Origin: Blastococcus sp. HT6-4
GTDB taxonomy: Bacteria > Actinomycetota > Actinomycetes > Mycobacteriales > Geodermatophilaceae
Length of the DNA: 64,000 nt
Assembly: GCF_039679125.1 (NCBI RefSeq)
Contig: NZ_CP155551.1
Coordinates: 1,054,001-1,118,000, forward strand
Direction: 5' to 3'
The notes beneath the pieces are model-generated. The model had not been told where the DNA came from. It saw only the letters and a program-made list of their open reading frames with translations, and searched no databases. The stretch's first letter is position 1, and each line of letters begins with the position of its first letter. The position numbers and the translations under genes are program-made. Positions 54,723 through 63,759 of the stretch are shown here, one piece after another.

Positions 54723-56888
54723 GTGAGTGACAGCACCATCCGCTGGGAGACCGACGCCGACGGCGTCGTCGTCCTGACGCTGGACGACCCGTCGTCCTCG
54801 GCGAACACCATGAACGACGCGTACGTGCGGTCGATGGGCGAGACGATCGACCGGCTCGAGCGCGAGAAGGGCTCGATCCGGGGCGTCGTGCTGACGAGCG
54901 CGAAGAAGACCTTCTTCGCCGGCGGCAACCTCGGCAGCCTGATCCGGGCGACGCCCGAGACCCGCGACCAGGTGCTCGCCCAGGTCACGCTGGTGAAGAG
55001 CCAGCTGCGCCGGCTGGAGACCCTCGGCCTCCCGGTCGCCGCGGCGATCAACGGGACGGCGCTCGGGGGCGGCCTGGAGATCGCGCTGGCCTGCCACCAC
55101 CGCGTCGTCCTCGACGACCCCAAGGTGAAGCTCGGCTTCCCGGAGGTCACGCTCGGCCTGCTGCCCGGCGGGGGCGGGATCGTGCGCTCGGTCCGGCTGC
55201 TCGGCCTGACGACGGCGCTGCTGGAGCTGTTGCTGCAGGGCCAGCAGGTGCGGCCCGACAAGGCGGTGAAGCTGGGGCTCGTCCATGACACCGCGGCCGA
55301 CCGCGACGAGCTGCTGGCCGAGGCCCGCGCCTGGGTGCTCGCGAACCCGGACGCCGCCCAGCCCTGGGACACCACGGGCCACAAGGTCCCCGGCGGCACC
55401 CCGTCGTCGCCGTCCCTGGCGGCGAACCTGCCCGCGTTCCCGGCCAACCTGACCAAGCAGCTCAAGGGCGCGCCCTACCCGGCGCCGTACGCGATCCTGT
55501 CGGCGGCCGTGGAGAGCCTGCAGGTCGACGTCGACACCGCGTTCACCGTCGAGGGCCGGTACTTCGTCGATCTCGTCGTCGGCCAGATCTCGACCAATCT
55601 GATCCAGGCGCTGTGGTTCGACCTGAACCGGATCAACGGCGGCGGCTCCCGTCCCGCGGTCGAGCGGGCGTTCACGGCGTCGAAGGTCGGCGTGCTGGGC
55701 GCCGGGATGATGGGCGCGGGCATCGCGCACGCGTTCGCCAAGGTCGGCGTCGACGTCGTCCTCAAGGACGTCGGCACCGAGGCGGCCGAGAAGGGCAAGG
55801 CGCACGTCGCGGCCCTGGTCGGCAAGCAGGTCTCCCGCGGGCGCATGAGCCAGGAGAAGGCCGACGCGTTCCTCGCCCGGATCACCCCGACCGGCGACGC
55901 CGCGGACCTGGCCGGCTGCGACGTGGTCGTCGAGGCCGTCTTCGAGGACACCGCGCTCAAGCACCGGGTGCTCAGCGAGGCCGAGGCGCACGCCCTGCCG
56001 GACGCGCTGCTGGCGTCGAACACCTCGACGCTGCCGATCACCGGGCTGGCCGAGGGCGTGCAGCGGCAGGCCGACGTCGTCGGCATGCACTTCTTCTCCC
56101 CGGTGGACAAGATGCCGCTGGTCGAGCTGATCGTGGGGGAGCGGACCTCGGACGAGGCGCTGGCCCGTGCCTACGACGTCGTCCGGCAGATCGGCAAGAC
56201 GCCGATCGTGGTCTCCGACAGCCGCGGCTTCTTCACCAGCCGGGTCTTCGGCACGCTGGTGATGGAGGGTGCGGCGCTGCTGGCCGAGGGCCTCGCGCCG
56301 ATGAGCGTCGAGCGCGCGGCGCTGCAGGCCGGCTTCCCCGCCGGGCCGCTCACCCTGCTCGACGAGGTCACCCTGACCCTGCCGCTCAAGATCCGCGACG
56401 AGGCGGCGAAGGCCGGGGCCGCCGACGACCACCCGGGCGTGGCCGTCCTGCGGACGATGGTGGCGCACGGGCGGACCGGGAAGTCCGCCGGCCAGGGCTT
56501 CTTCGACTGGCAGCCGGAGAAGCGGGTGTGGCCGGGCCTGACCGAGCTCTTCCCCACGCGCGATGCCGATTCCGAGGGTGCGGTCCCCTTCCGGGACGCG
56601 CAGGAACGGCTGCTGTTCGCCATGGCGGTGGAGACGGCGCGCTGCGTCGAGGAGAAGGTGCTGACCTCGGTGGAGGACGCCAACATCGGCTCGATCATGG
56701 GCATCGGCTTCCCGCCCCTGTACGGCGGCGTGCTCCAGTACGTCGACCAGTACGAGGACGGTGTGGCCGGGTTCGTCGCCCGGGCCGACGAGCTGGCCGA
56801 CCGATACGGCGAGCGGTTCCGCCCGCCGGCGCTGCTGCTGGAGCGGGCGGTCCCGGCCGGCAGCCTCCGCGCCGCGGTCGCGGCCTGA
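54723..56888 (+). CDS. fadB: Bifunctional enoyl-CoA hydratase/3-hydroxyacyl-CoA dehydrogenase (FadB/FadJ type)
   Basis: A 721-residue two-domain enzyme. Residues 1-190 are the hydratase ([24 protein letters not shown] and [14 protein letters not shown] carrying the two Glu residues). From about 315 a 3-hydroxyacyl-CoA dehydrogenase domain follows: [12 protein letters not shown]ossmann motif, [14 protein letters not shown] and [16 protein letters not shown] with the catalytic His. It pairs with fadA to form the trifunctional complex. GTG 54723. Confidence 0.96.
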   Translation: MSDSTIRWETDADGVVVLTLDDPSSSANTMNDAYVRSMGETIDRLEREKGSIRGVVLTSAKKTFFAGGNLGSLIRATPETRDQVLAQVTLVKSQLRRLETLGLPVAAAINGTALGGGLEIALACHHRVVLDDPKVKLGFPEVTLGLLPGGGGIVRSVRLLGLTTALLELLLQGQQVRPDKAVKLGLVHDTAADRDELLAEARAWVLANPDAAQPWDTTGHKVPGGTPSSPSLAANLPAFPANLTKQLKGAPYPAPYAILSAAVESLQVDVDTAFTVEGRYFVDLVVGQISTNLIQALWFDLNRINGGGSRPAVERAFTASKVGVLGAGMMGAGIAHAFAKVGVDVVLKDVGTEAAEKGKAHVAALVGKQVSRGRMSQEKADAFLARITPTGDAADLAGCDVVVEAVFEDTALKHRVLSEAEAHALPDALLASNTSTLPITGLAEGVQRQADVVGMHFFSPVDKMPLVELIVGERTSDEALARAYDVVRQIGKTPIVVSDSRGFFTSRVFGTLVMEGAALLAEGLAPMSVERAALQAGFPAGPLTLLDEVTLTLPLKIRDEAAKAGAADDHPGVAVLRTMVAHGRTGKSAGQGFFDWQPEKRVWPGLTELFPTRDADSEGAVPFRDAQERLLFAMAVETARCVEEKVLTSVEDANIGSIMGIGFPPLYGGVLQYVDQYEDGVAGFVARADELADRYGERFRPPALLLERAVPAGSLRAAVAA

Positions 56889-56899
56889 GCCGGCCGCCG

Positions 56900-56933
56900 G
56901 AGCGGGGCGCCGCCGGTGCGCGGCGCCCCGCTC
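56900..56933 (+). terminator. Terminator after fadB
   Basis: GAGCGGGGCGCCG (56900-56912) and CGGCGCCCCGCTC (56921-56933) form a perfect 13-bp stem with an 8-nt loop, 11 bp after the fadB stop. Confidence 0.85.
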
Positions 56934-56959
56934 CCGCCGTCCTCCCTACGATTCCCGGC

Positions 56960-57601
56960 ATGGCCGAGAGCGGGGACCCCTGGGTGACCACCGCCCCGGC
57001 GCGCCGCACCCAGGCCGAGCGCCGCGCCAGCACCCGCGAGGCGCTGGTGCGGGCGACCGTCGAGTCCCTGGTCGAGCTCGGGTACGCGCGCACCACCACG
57101 CAGGAGGTGCAGCGCCGGGCCGGGGTCTCCCGCGGTGCGCTGACCCACCAGTTCACGTCGAAGGCCGAGCTGGTGCTGGCCGCCGTCGACCACCTGTACG
57201 AGGAGTTCAGCGCGAGCGTCCGGCAGGCCGCGGCCGAGCTGCCGGCCGAGTCCTCGGCCCGCATCCCCCTCGGCGTCGAGCTCGTCTGGCAGCGGTTCCA
57301 CGGGCCTCTGTTCGTCGCGGCGATGGAGCTGTGGACGGCGGCGCGCACCGACCCCGAGCTGCGGGCGGCGCTGCTGCCGCACGAGCGGCGGCTCGGCGCG
57401 CAGCTGCGGCGGCTGGCGACCGAGGTGTTCGGCCAGGAGATCGCCGCGCACCCGGATGCGGAGGCGCTGTACCAGGTGCTGCTCACCTCGATGCGGGGCC
57501 AGGCGATGACCTACGCCCTGCAGCCCGGCGCCCCGCGCACCGGCCCGCACCTGCAGCACTGGCTCGCGATCGTCGAGGCGTTCACCCTCCGCCGCGTCTG
57601 A
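56960..57601 (+). CDS. TetR family regulator
   Basis: A 213-residue TetR-type repressor: ALVRATVESLVELGYARTTTQEVQRRAGVSRGALTHQF is the DNA-binding part (residues about 27-65), with a helical C-terminal domain. ATG 56960 lies 26 bp after the fadB terminator. Its position at the end of the beta-oxidation block and the palindrome in the block's promoter region suggest it regulates those genes, probably responding to an acyl-CoA. This is an inference from position. Confidence 0.93.
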   Translation: MAESGDPWVTTAPARRTQAERRASTREALVRATVESLVELGYARTTTQEVQRRAGVSRGALTHQFTSKAELVLAAVDHLYEEFSASVRQAAAELPAESSARIPLGVELVWQRFHGPLFVAAMELWTAARTDPELRAALLPHERRLGAQLRRLATEVFGQEIAAHPDAEALYQVLLTSMRGQAMTYALQPGAPRTGPHLQHWLAIVEAFTLRRV

Positions 57602-57670
57602 TCGGGTCCGGTCCGGCGTCTGGAAGGCTGGCGCCCTCCCGGAGTGCTGCAGGGAGGAGCGGTTCGGCCC

Positions 57671-58306
57671 ATGACCACCACCGTGCTGCTGGTCCTCGAC
57701 CTCGTCGGCGCGTTCGCGTTCGCCCTCAACGGGGCCCTGACCGCGCTGCGCGCCACCCGGCTCGACATCGTCGGCGTGGTCACCCTCGGGATGATCACCG
57801 CGCTGGGCGGCGGCACGATCCGCGACGTCTTCCTCGACGCGCTGCCGCCGGCCACCTTCCTCGACTGGCGCTACCTGGCCGTGGCCGCGGGTGGCGGGCT
57901 GATCGCCTTCTTCGCCTGGACGCACCTGGAGCGGATCAACGGCACGATCAACGTCCTCGACGCCGCCGGCCTGAGCCTGTTCGCGGTCACCGGTGCCCTC
58001 AAGGCGGTCGATCTCGGCTTCGGCCCCGCGCAGGCGGTCATCGTCGGTGCGATCACCGGCGTCGGCGGCGGCACGCTCCGCGACGTCCTCGTCCGCCAGG
58101 TGCCGTCGGTGCTCAGCAGCGGCCTCTACGCCGTCCCGGCGCTCGTCGGCGCCACCGCCGTCGTCGTCGCCGACCTGCTCGACATCCGCACCGCGGTCAC
58201 CACGGTCGGCGCCGCCGCCCTGTGCTTCGCCATCCGGATGGTCGGCGTCCACTTCGACGTGCATGCGCCCTTCCCGCCGGGCACCCGGCGGCCCGAGGAG
58301 CAGTGA
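57671..58306 (+). CDS. TRIC family cation channel (YadS type)
   Basis: A 211-residue membrane protein with seven predicted helices in two repeated halves. Each half carries the TRIC Gly-rich motif: MITALGGGTIRDV and ITGVGGGTLRDVL. GVVTLG is also typical. It probably forms a K+-selective trimeric channel. ATG 57671 is chosen; GGAGGAG lies 11 bp upstream. Confidence 0.93.
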   Translation: MTTTVLLVLDLVGAFAFALNGALTALRATRLDIVGVVTLGMITALGGGTIRDVFLDALPPATFLDWRYLAVAAGGGLIAFFAWTHLERINGTINVLDAAGLSLFAVTGALKAVDLGFGPAQAVIVGAITGVGGGTLRDVLVRQVPSVLSSGLYAVPALVGATAVVVADLLDIRTAVTTVGAAALCFAIRMVGVHFDVHAPFPPGTRRPEEQ

Positions 58307-58381
58307 GCCGCGCGGCGCACGGTCAGCCCCGCACGAACAGGTTGCGCTCAATATTGTTGGAGTCATGCCGATGACCCAGGT

Positions 58382-59707
58382 GTGACCACCCTCTCTGCCG
58401 GGTCGACGACGCCCCGGCGCACCGGTTTCCGGGCCAGCATCCCGCGCGGCGCGCGCCTCGACGAGGAGGGCTTCCGCCGGCGCCACCGGATCGTCTCCGT
58501 CGTCCTGGCCCTGCATCCGCCGGTGCTGGCGGGCATCGGACTGGCCCGTGACGTGGGTGGCTGGATGCTGTGGGGGCAGCTGGCCGTGCTCGTCGGGCTC
58601 CTGGTGGCCGGCCAGGTCCTGCGGGGCCGCGTCGTCCGGGCCAGCGCCGCGAGCCTCGGCCTGATGATCGGCGCCGACGTGCTGGTGCACGTCGGCGGCG
58701 GCCTCACCGACCTGCACATCTGGTTCTACGCGATCCTCGCGCTGGTCGCGGTCTACCAGCACTGGACGCCCTTCCTGCTCGCGGTGGCCTTCGTCGCGGT
58801 GCACCACGCCGCGATGAGCCTGCTGATGCCCGAGTCGGTGTTCTCCACCGCCGAGGCCCAGCACGACCCGGTCGCCTACGCCCTGCTGCACGCGGTGTTC
58901 CTGCTGGCGGAGGCGTACTTCCTCGCCTACAGCTGGAAGTTCTCCGAGGAGTCCGACCGCGCGCACCGCGCCGAGGCGCGCCGGGCCGAGGACCAGGCCG
59001 CGGCGCAGACGCAGGCGCAGACCGACCTCGCCGCCGAGCGTGCCCGCACCACCGAGAACGCCGCCACCGCGCTGGCCGAGCGGGAACGCCGCGCGGCCGC
59101 GCTGGAGGAGCAGCTCGCCGAACTGGTGGACGCCGGGCGGCGGCTGGACGACAACGTCGGCACCGCCACCGAGGTGATGACCGGTCTGCGGGCGGCCATC
59201 GCCGAGATCGCCGCCGCGGCCAGCCACGCCACCACGACCGCCAACCAGGCCAGCGAGGGCTTCCGGGAGAGCGCCGAGACCGTCGATCGGCTGGCCATGA
59301 CGATGGCCGAGATCGACCAGATCGCCGGCAGCATCTCCACGATCGCCGACCAGACCAACCTCCTGGCGCTCGACGCGACCATCGAGTCGGCCCGTGCGGG
59401 GGAGGCCGGCAAGGGCTTCGCCGTCGTCGCCGGGGAGGTCAGGGACCTCGCGTCGGAGACGGCCAGGGCGACGGAGCGGATCCGGCGCGTGGTCGAGGCG
59501 GTGCGGGGCGACGTCGAGGCCGCGGGCAACGCGCTCGGCAGCGTCCAGCAGGTCATCCAGGGCGTCGTGGAGGCGCAGACGACGATCGCCGCCGCGGTCG
59601 AGGAGCAGAACGCCTCGACCGCCCAGGCCCAGGACGCGATCGTCGGCGCGTCGCGCGAGGCGACGCGCATGGCCGCGGATCTGCAGCGGATCGTCAGCGG
59701 CATGTAG
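58382..59707 (+). CDS. Methyl-accepting chemotaxis-type signalling protein
   Basis: A 441-residue sensor with five to six membrane helices in the N-terminal 190 residues (for example [37 protein letters not shown]) and a cytoplasmic coiled-coil signalling domain with the conserved hairpin tip [37 protein letters not shown]. No CheA, CheW or flagellar gene is near. Start GTG 58382 overlaps the stop of a tiny upstream reading frame (ATG 58371 or 58365) that has a ribosome site, so re-initiation is possible. Confidence 0.9.
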   Translation: MTTLSAGSTTPRRTGFRASIPRGARLDEEGFRRRHRIVSVVLALHPPVLAGIGLARDVGGWMLWGQLAVLVGLLVAGQVLRGRVVRASAASLGLMIGADVLVHVGGGLTDLHIWFYAILALVAVYQHWTPFLLAVAFVAVHHAAMSLLMPESVFSTAEAQHDPVAYALLHAVFLLAEAYFLAYSWKFSEESDRAHRAEARRAEDQAAAQTQAQTDLAAERARTTENAATALAERERRAAALEEQLAELVDAGRRLDDNVGTATEVMTGLRAAIAEIAAAASHATTTANQASEGFRESAETVDRLAMTMAEIDQIAGSISTIADQTNLLALDATIESARAGEAGKGFAVVAGEVRDLASETARATERIRRVVEAVRGDVEAAGNALGSVQQVIQGVVEAQTTIAAAVEEQNASTAQAQDAIVGASREATRMAADLQRIVSGM

Positions 59708-59869
59708 CCGGCCCGGCCGACGGGCTCCGCGCCCGCCCGTCGGCCCGGCGGATCCGCCACCCCTCGCGTGGACGGCGGGCGACCGGGTAGGGGAGGCCGT
59801 GGCCGCCGCGCGACCTGTGCCCGGCCGGCCACGCCCGACGATGTACGTACCGACCTGGAGGAGGAGTAC

Positions 59870-60109
59870 ATGCGCGTGGAGGAACTGTCCGGGGACGACG
59901 CGGCGGTGTACCGGGCCGTCGCCGAGCGCGAGGACCAGGACGGCGCGCCGCACCTGCAGGACCTGGCCCGGCAGGCCGGCCTGGACCTCGAGCGGACCAG
60001 GGCCGCCGTCGACCGGCTGCAGCACGCCGACCCGAAGCTGGTGCACGAGGTGCCGGACACCAGTCGGACCGACCTCGGCCCCACCTACGAGCTGGCCCCG
60101 CGGACCTGA
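59870..60109 (+). CDS. Small winged-helix-like hypothetical protein
   Basis: A 79-residue acidic protein with a helix-turn-helix-like order of helices (DDAAVYRAVAERED, HLQDLARQAGLDLERTRAAVDRLQ), similar to winged-helix N-termini of small actinobacterial regulators. The ATG at 59870 follows a very strong GGAGGAGGAG site. A 24-codon out-of-frame stretch immediately downstream (60118-60192) looks protein-like. DNA binding is a guess. Confidence 0.75.
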   Translation: MRVEELSGDDAAVYRAVAEREDQDGAPHLQDLARQAGLDLERTRAAVDRLQHADPKLVHEVPDTSRTDLGPTYELAPRT

Positions 60110-60322
60110 CCCCGCGACACAGGGCCGGCTACCGCTGCGACATCGTCATCGCCGGACGGCCGTGGGAGGTGGAGCGCTTCGTCGACCTGTAGTGAGGGCT
60201 CCCCGCACGGGACGTCGCGGGCGCCTCACCGCTGGTCACGGCCGCAGCCCGAGCGGAGCGATCCGGTAGTTCCGCGGTGGACCGGGTAGGGCAGCGGGGA
60301 CCCACACCCCGAGGAGGTGCCC

Positions 60323-60478
60323 GTGCTCGGATTCATCGCACTGCTGCTCGTCGTCTGGCTGGCGCTCGCCGTGATCGGTGCGGTGGTGGAGGGCCTGTTC
60401 TGGCTCGTCGTCATCGCCGCCGTGCTCTTCCTGGCCACCGCGGCCTACGGCTGGACCAAGCGCAACACCAGAGTCTGA
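60323..60478 (+). CDS. 51-residue hydrophobic membrane protein
   Basis: A very small gene: GTG at 60323 after GGAGG (60313-60317), stop at 60476-60478. The product has two hydrophobic stretches (IALLLVVWLALAVIGAVV and LFWLVVIAAVLFLATAA) and a basic end (GWTKRNTRV), i.e. one or two membrane helices. Similar tiny hydrophobic proteins are widespread in actinobacteria without known function. Strong terminators follow. Confidence 0.7.
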   Translation: MLGFIALLLVVWLALAVIGAVVEGLFWLVVIAAVLFLATAAYGWTKRNTRV

Positions 60479-60480
60479 CC

Positions 60481-60507
60481 CCGGGCCGCCCGTCACGGGC
60501 GGCCCGG
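60481..60507 (+). terminator. Hairpin after the 51-residue membrane protein gene
   Basis: CCGGGCCGCCCG (60481-60492) and CGGGCGGCCCGG (60496-60507), perfect 12-bp stem with a 3-nt loop, starting 3 bp after the stop. Confidence 0.8.
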
Positions 60508-60514
60508 CCGCGCT

Positions 60515-60554
60515 CACTGCGCGCCGCCCTCCGTCCGGAGGGCGGCGCGCAGTG
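60515..60554. terminator. Perfect 19-bp hairpin before the symporter gene end
   Basis: CACTGCGCGCCGCCCTCCG (60515-60533) pairs perfectly with the sequence at 60536-60554 across a 2-nt loop. It lies between convergent genes and probably ends the symporter transcript. Confidence 0.85.
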
Positions 60555-60577
60555 GTGTCACGACCCGATCGGCCGGC

Positions 60578-62086
60578 TCAGGTGCGCTCGGCGACCGGCA
60601 GGATCTCCCCCTGCTCCAGCCGGGCGCGGTAGCCGAAGAGCTCCTTCTTGACCACCCGGGCGAGGATGTAGAGCCCGATGATGTTCGGCAGCGACATCAG
60701 GAAGATCATGCTGTCGGAGAAGCCGATCACCGCGTCGAGCGTCGACGAGGCGCCGATGACGACGAAGATGCAGAAGATGAGCTTCCACGTGCGGTCGACC
60801 AGCATCGACTCGCCGAAGAGGTAGGTCGCGGCCTTCAGGCCGTAGTAGCTCCAGGCGAGCATGGTCGAGTAGGCGAAGAGGACCACCGCGACCGCCAGCA
60901 CGATCGGGAACCAGCCGACCACCGTCCCGAAGGCCGCCGACGTGGTCTGCACGCCCGGCGCGCTGGCCTCGTCGGCGTAGGTGCCGGTGATGACGATGGC
61001 GAGCGCGGTCATCGTGCAGATGACGACGGTGTCGATGAACGGCTCGAGGACGGCGACGTGCCCCTCGGTCGCCGGCTCGCTGGTCTTCACCGCGGAGTGG
61101 GCGATCGCCGCCGAGCCCAGCCCCGCCTCGTTGCTGAAGGCGGCCCGCCGGAAGCCCTGGATGAGGACGCCGACGACGCCGCCGAACCCGGCCTCGGGCG
61201 TGAACGCCTGGGAGACGATCGCCCACAGCGCTTCGGGCACCGCCGTGAGGTTGGCGATCAGCACGGTCAGGCACGCGATGACGTAGAAGACGGCCATGAA
61301 CGGGACCAGCTTGTCGGTGACCCGGGCGATGCTGCGGATCCCGCCGATGATGACCGCGCCGACGAACAGGGCGAGGATCAGGCCGAAGATCGCCCCGGCC
61401 GCGCCGCCGCCGAGCGGTCCGTCGGCCCCGCCGGTCACCGACTGGGCCTGGCTGAACGCCTGGTTGGCCTGGAACATGTTGCCGCCGCCGACGGCGCCAC
61501 CGAGCGTGAAGATGCAGAACAGGACGGCGAGGACCTTGCCGAAGGTGCCCAGCTTCGGGCTCTTCTCCTTGAGCCCCTTGGTCAGGTAGTACATCGGGCC
61601 ACCGGACACCCGGCCGTCGGCGTACACGTTGCGGTACTTCACGCCGAGCGTGCACTCCACGCCCTTGGTGCACATGCCGACCAGCCCGGCGATGATCATC
61701 CACAGCGTGGCGCCCGGCCCGCCCAGCGAGATCGCCACCGCGACGCCGGCGATGTTGCCGAGGCCGACGGTGCCCGACACGGCCGTCGCGAGCGCCTGGA
61801 AGTGGGTCACCTCGCCGGCGTCCCGGGGGTCGTTGTAGTCACCCCGGGCCAGCTGGATCGCGTGCTTGAAGGCCCGGAACTGGAAGCCGCGCAGGTAGAC
61901 GGTGAAGAAGAACCCGGCGATCACCAGCCACACGACGATGAGCGGGAGCACCACCCCCTCGTCGATGAAGTCCAGCGGGATGGCGAAGAAGACGACCGCG
62001 GTGATCCACTCCGACACCGGGGCGAAGAAGCTGTCGACCTGCTCGTCGAACGTGGCGGCCAGCAGAGAGTCGGACGTCGAGGGCAT
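60578..62086 (-). CDS. Alanine/glycine:cation symporter (AGCS family)
   Basis: A 502-residue membrane protein with about eleven helices, Na+- or H+-coupled uptake of alanine or glycine. Family signatures: AVSGTVGLGNIAGVAVAISLGGPGA, the MIIAGLVGMCTKGVECTLGVKYR segment, FSNEAGLGSAAIAHSAVKT and YCSTML-like GLKAATYLFG. Start ATG 62086 (GTG 62089 also possible) overlaps the end of the universal-stress gene, so they are one unit. No glycine riboswitch is visible upstream. Confidence 0.95.
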   Translation of the reverse strand: MPSTSDSLLAATFDEQVDSFFAPVSEWITAVVFFAIPLDFIDEGVVLPLIVVWLVIAGFFFTVYLRGFQFRAFKHAIQLARGDYNDPRDAGEVTHFQALATAVSGTVGLGNIAGVAVAISLGGPGATLWMIIAGLVGMCTKGVECTLGVKYRNVYADGRVSGGPMYYLTKGLKEKSPKLGTFGKVLAVLFCIFTLGGAVGGGNMFQANQAFSQAQSVTGGADGPLGGGAAGAIFGLILALFVGAVIIGGIRSIARVTDKLVPFMAVFYVIACLTVLIANLTAVPEALWAIVSQAFTPEAGFGGVVGVLIQGFRRAAFSNEAGLGSAAIAHSAVKTSEPATEGHVAVLEPFIDTVVICTMTALAIVITGTYADEASAPGVQTTSAAFGTVVGWFPIVLAVAVVLFAYSTMLAWSYYGLKAATYLFGESMLVDRTWKLIFCIFVVIGASSTLDAVIGFSDSMIFLMSLPNIIGLYILARVVKKELFGYRARLEQGEILPVAERT

Positions 62087-62523
62087 CACGGCACCACCAG
62101 GACGGGGACGGGGGAGAGCTGGATGAGGCTGCTCGGCGTCGAGCCGAAGAGCATGGTGCGCACCCGGCTCTGGCCGACGCGGCCGACGGTGATCCAGGCC
62201 GCGTCGTAGTCGCGGGCGAGGCTGACCAGCGTCTCCGCGGGATGGCCGTGCCGGACGACCCCCTCCACCTCGAGGTCCCCGGGGGCCGAGAGCCGGGTGA
62301 CGACCGGGTCCAGCACCCGTTCGCGCGCCGCCGTGGCCTCGCGCTCCTTCTCCACGGAGCGGCGTTCGTTCTCCTCTGCGCTGGTGAACGAGTACGGCGA
62401 CCAGGGCACGACGCAGGCGAGGAGCAGGCGCAGGTCGTGCCGGCGGGCGGCGTCGGCAGCGGCCTCGGCGGCGCGGCCGCTCGCCTCACTGCCGTCCAGA
62501 CCTACCACGATCGATTCGGGCAC
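62086..62523 (-). CDS. Universal stress protein (UspA family)
   Basis: A 145-residue Usp-fold protein with IVVGLDGSEASGRAAEAAADAA at the N-terminus and the ATP-binding block VGRVGQSRVRTMLFGSTPSSLIQLSPVPVLVV (G-x2-G-x9-GST pattern) at the C-terminus. It may sense ATP or AMP. It overlaps the alanine/glycine symporter and likely modulates or is co-expressed with it. Confidence 0.95.
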   Translation of the reverse strand: MPESIVVGLDGSEASGRAAEAAADAARRHDLRLLLACVVPWSPYSFTSAEENERRSVEKEREATAARERVLDPVVTRLSAPGDLEVEGVVRHGHPAETLVSLARDYDAAWITVGRVGQSRVRTMLFGSTPSSLIQLSPVPVLVVP

Positions 62524-62741
62524 GAGCCCACCTCCGGTCGGGGGACGACGTGGCGCGAAGGCTAGCCCTGGTCGCGGTCCGCGGCAGGTCGAACCGGAGC
62601 GGCGGCGTCGGGGACCGCCGAGCTCCTGGCGACCGCCCGCTCCGGTGCCCGGGTGGGGGACAGGGAGGAGACGGCCACATGGACGCGGCCGGATCGGGTA
62701 GGGGTCGACGAACAGCCACCGAATGGGAAGGAAGATCTGTC

Positions 62742-62822
62742 ATGGGACTCATCTCCGGACTCGTCAAGTTCAACCTGCTCAAGCGGCTGCTGGGCCGCTT
62801 CACCGGCCGCCGTCGCGCCTGA
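62742..62822 (+). CDS. 26-residue cationic amphipathic peptide
   Basis: A tiny gene, ATG 62742 to TGA 62820-62822, with GGAAGGAAG 6 bp upstream. The peptide is hydrophobic then very basic: MGLISGLVKFNLLKRLLG then RFTGRRRA. If helical, Leu/Ile/Phe and Lys/Arg segregate. It lies 97 bp upstream of the GlsB/YeaQ gene on the same strand. No family is recognised, and evidence is the ribosome site and composition only. Confidence 0.5.
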   Translation: MGLISGLVKFNLLKRLLGRFTGRRRA

Positions 62823-62918
62823 GCACCACACCTGACCACCGCACCTGACCGACGCCGCACCGAGGCGACGGACGGCCCGATCCCTGACGGGGGACCGGGC
62901 CCGAGAGGAGAACCGAGC

Positions 62919-63191
62919 ATGGAGATCACCGGCATCATCACCGCACTGGTCATCGGTCTGATCATCGGCGCGCTGGGCCGCCTGGTCGTGCCCGGGAAGC
63001 AGAGCATCCCGATCTGGCTGACCCTGCTCATCGGTGTCCTCGCGGCCGTCGTCGGCACCCTGGTCGCCGGCGCGCTCGGCGTGGCCGACACCGCGGGTGT
63101 CGACTGGATCGAGCTGGCGCTCCAGGTCGGCTTCGCCGCTCTCGGGGTGGCAGCCGTGGCCGGGTCCTACGGACGCCGCAGCCGCGTCTGA
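62919..63191 (+). CDS. GlsB/YeaQ/YmgE family stress-response membrane protein
   Basis: A 90-residue protein with three membrane helices: IITALVIGLIIGALGRLVVPGKQ, IWLTLLIGVLAAVVGTLVAGALG and LALQVGFAALGVAAVAG. The GLIIGALGRLVVPG and GTLVAG segments are the family hallmark. The family is linked to envelope or general stress responses, with no proven activity. Start ATG 62919 after GAGAGGAG. A perfect terminator follows. Confidence 0.94.
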   Translation: MEITGIITALVIGLIIGALGRLVVPGKQSIPIWLTLLIGVLAAVVGTLVAGALGVADTAGVDWIELALQVGFAALGVAAVAGSYGRRSRV

Positions 63192-63202
63192 CGGATCGGA
63201 CG

Positions 63203-63244
63203 GAGGAGAGGCCCTGGTCGGTGATCCGACCAGGGCCTCTCCTC
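63203..63244. terminator. Bidirectional terminator with a perfect 19-bp stem
   Basis: GAGGAGAGGCCCTGGTCGG (63203-63221) pairs perfectly with 63226-63244 across the loop TGAT, between the convergent YeaQ and MerR genes. Confidence 0.9.
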
Positions 63245-63295
63245 GTGGTGCGTGGGTCAGTGCCGGAGCACGTCCGTGCTCGGACCGCCCCGGTG

Positions 63296-63694
63296 TCAGC
63301 GGCTGGCGTCCAGGCGGCCGGCGAGGGTCTCCGCGAACCCCTCCGCGACGGCGAGCTGCTCGCGCAGCGCGGTGACCCGGGCGGTGGCGGCGGCGTGGAA
63401 CATCCGGAGCCGGTCGAGCAGCTCGGCCCGGTCGCCCGCGCCCGCGTCGAGGTCGGCCAGCAGCGTCAGGAGTTCCTGCATCTCCTCGAGCGTGAAACCG
63501 AGCGGCTTCATCCGCTTGATGACCTGGAGGCGGGCGACGTCGTCGTCGCTGTAGAGCCGGAAGCCACCCTCGGAGCGGGCGGTCGGGATCACCAGCCCGT
63601 TCTCCTCGTAGAAGCGGATCGTCCGCAGGCTCAGACCCGTCCGTTCGGCCACCTGGCCGATCTGGACCAACTCGCCGCGCGGGGTCTCGGTCAT
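63296..63694 (-). CDS. MerR family regulator
   Basis: A 132-residue MerR-type regulator: QIGQVAERTGLSLRTIRFYEENGLV is the winged helix, RSEGGFRLYSDDDVARLQVIKRMKPLGFTLEEMQELL continues it, then a coiled-coil dimerisation helix with a short C-terminus. No metal-binding cysteines are present, so a drug or redox ligand is more likely than a metal. The ATG at 63694 is chosen; ATG 63712 is also in frame. It lies 65 bp from the SulP gene, on the same strand. Confidence 0.9.
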   Translation of the reverse strand: MTETPRGELVQIGQVAERTGLSLRTIRFYEENGLVIPTARSEGGFRLYSDDDVARLQVIKRMKPLGFTLEEMQELLTLLADLDAGAGDRAELLDRLRMFHAAATARVTALREQLAVAEGFAETLAGRLDASR

Positions 63695-63759
63695 CCCTCC
63701 TTCATAGGGCATCCCTCGTCCGGCGTCTGCTCGGCCGGTTCCCGCCAGCGGTGCCGGCA

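Noticed and set aside
60236..60517. Minus-strand frames opposite the 51-residue membrane protein
   Set aside because: The plus-strand gene has a ribosome site, hydrophobic product and following terminators; the minus frames have none.
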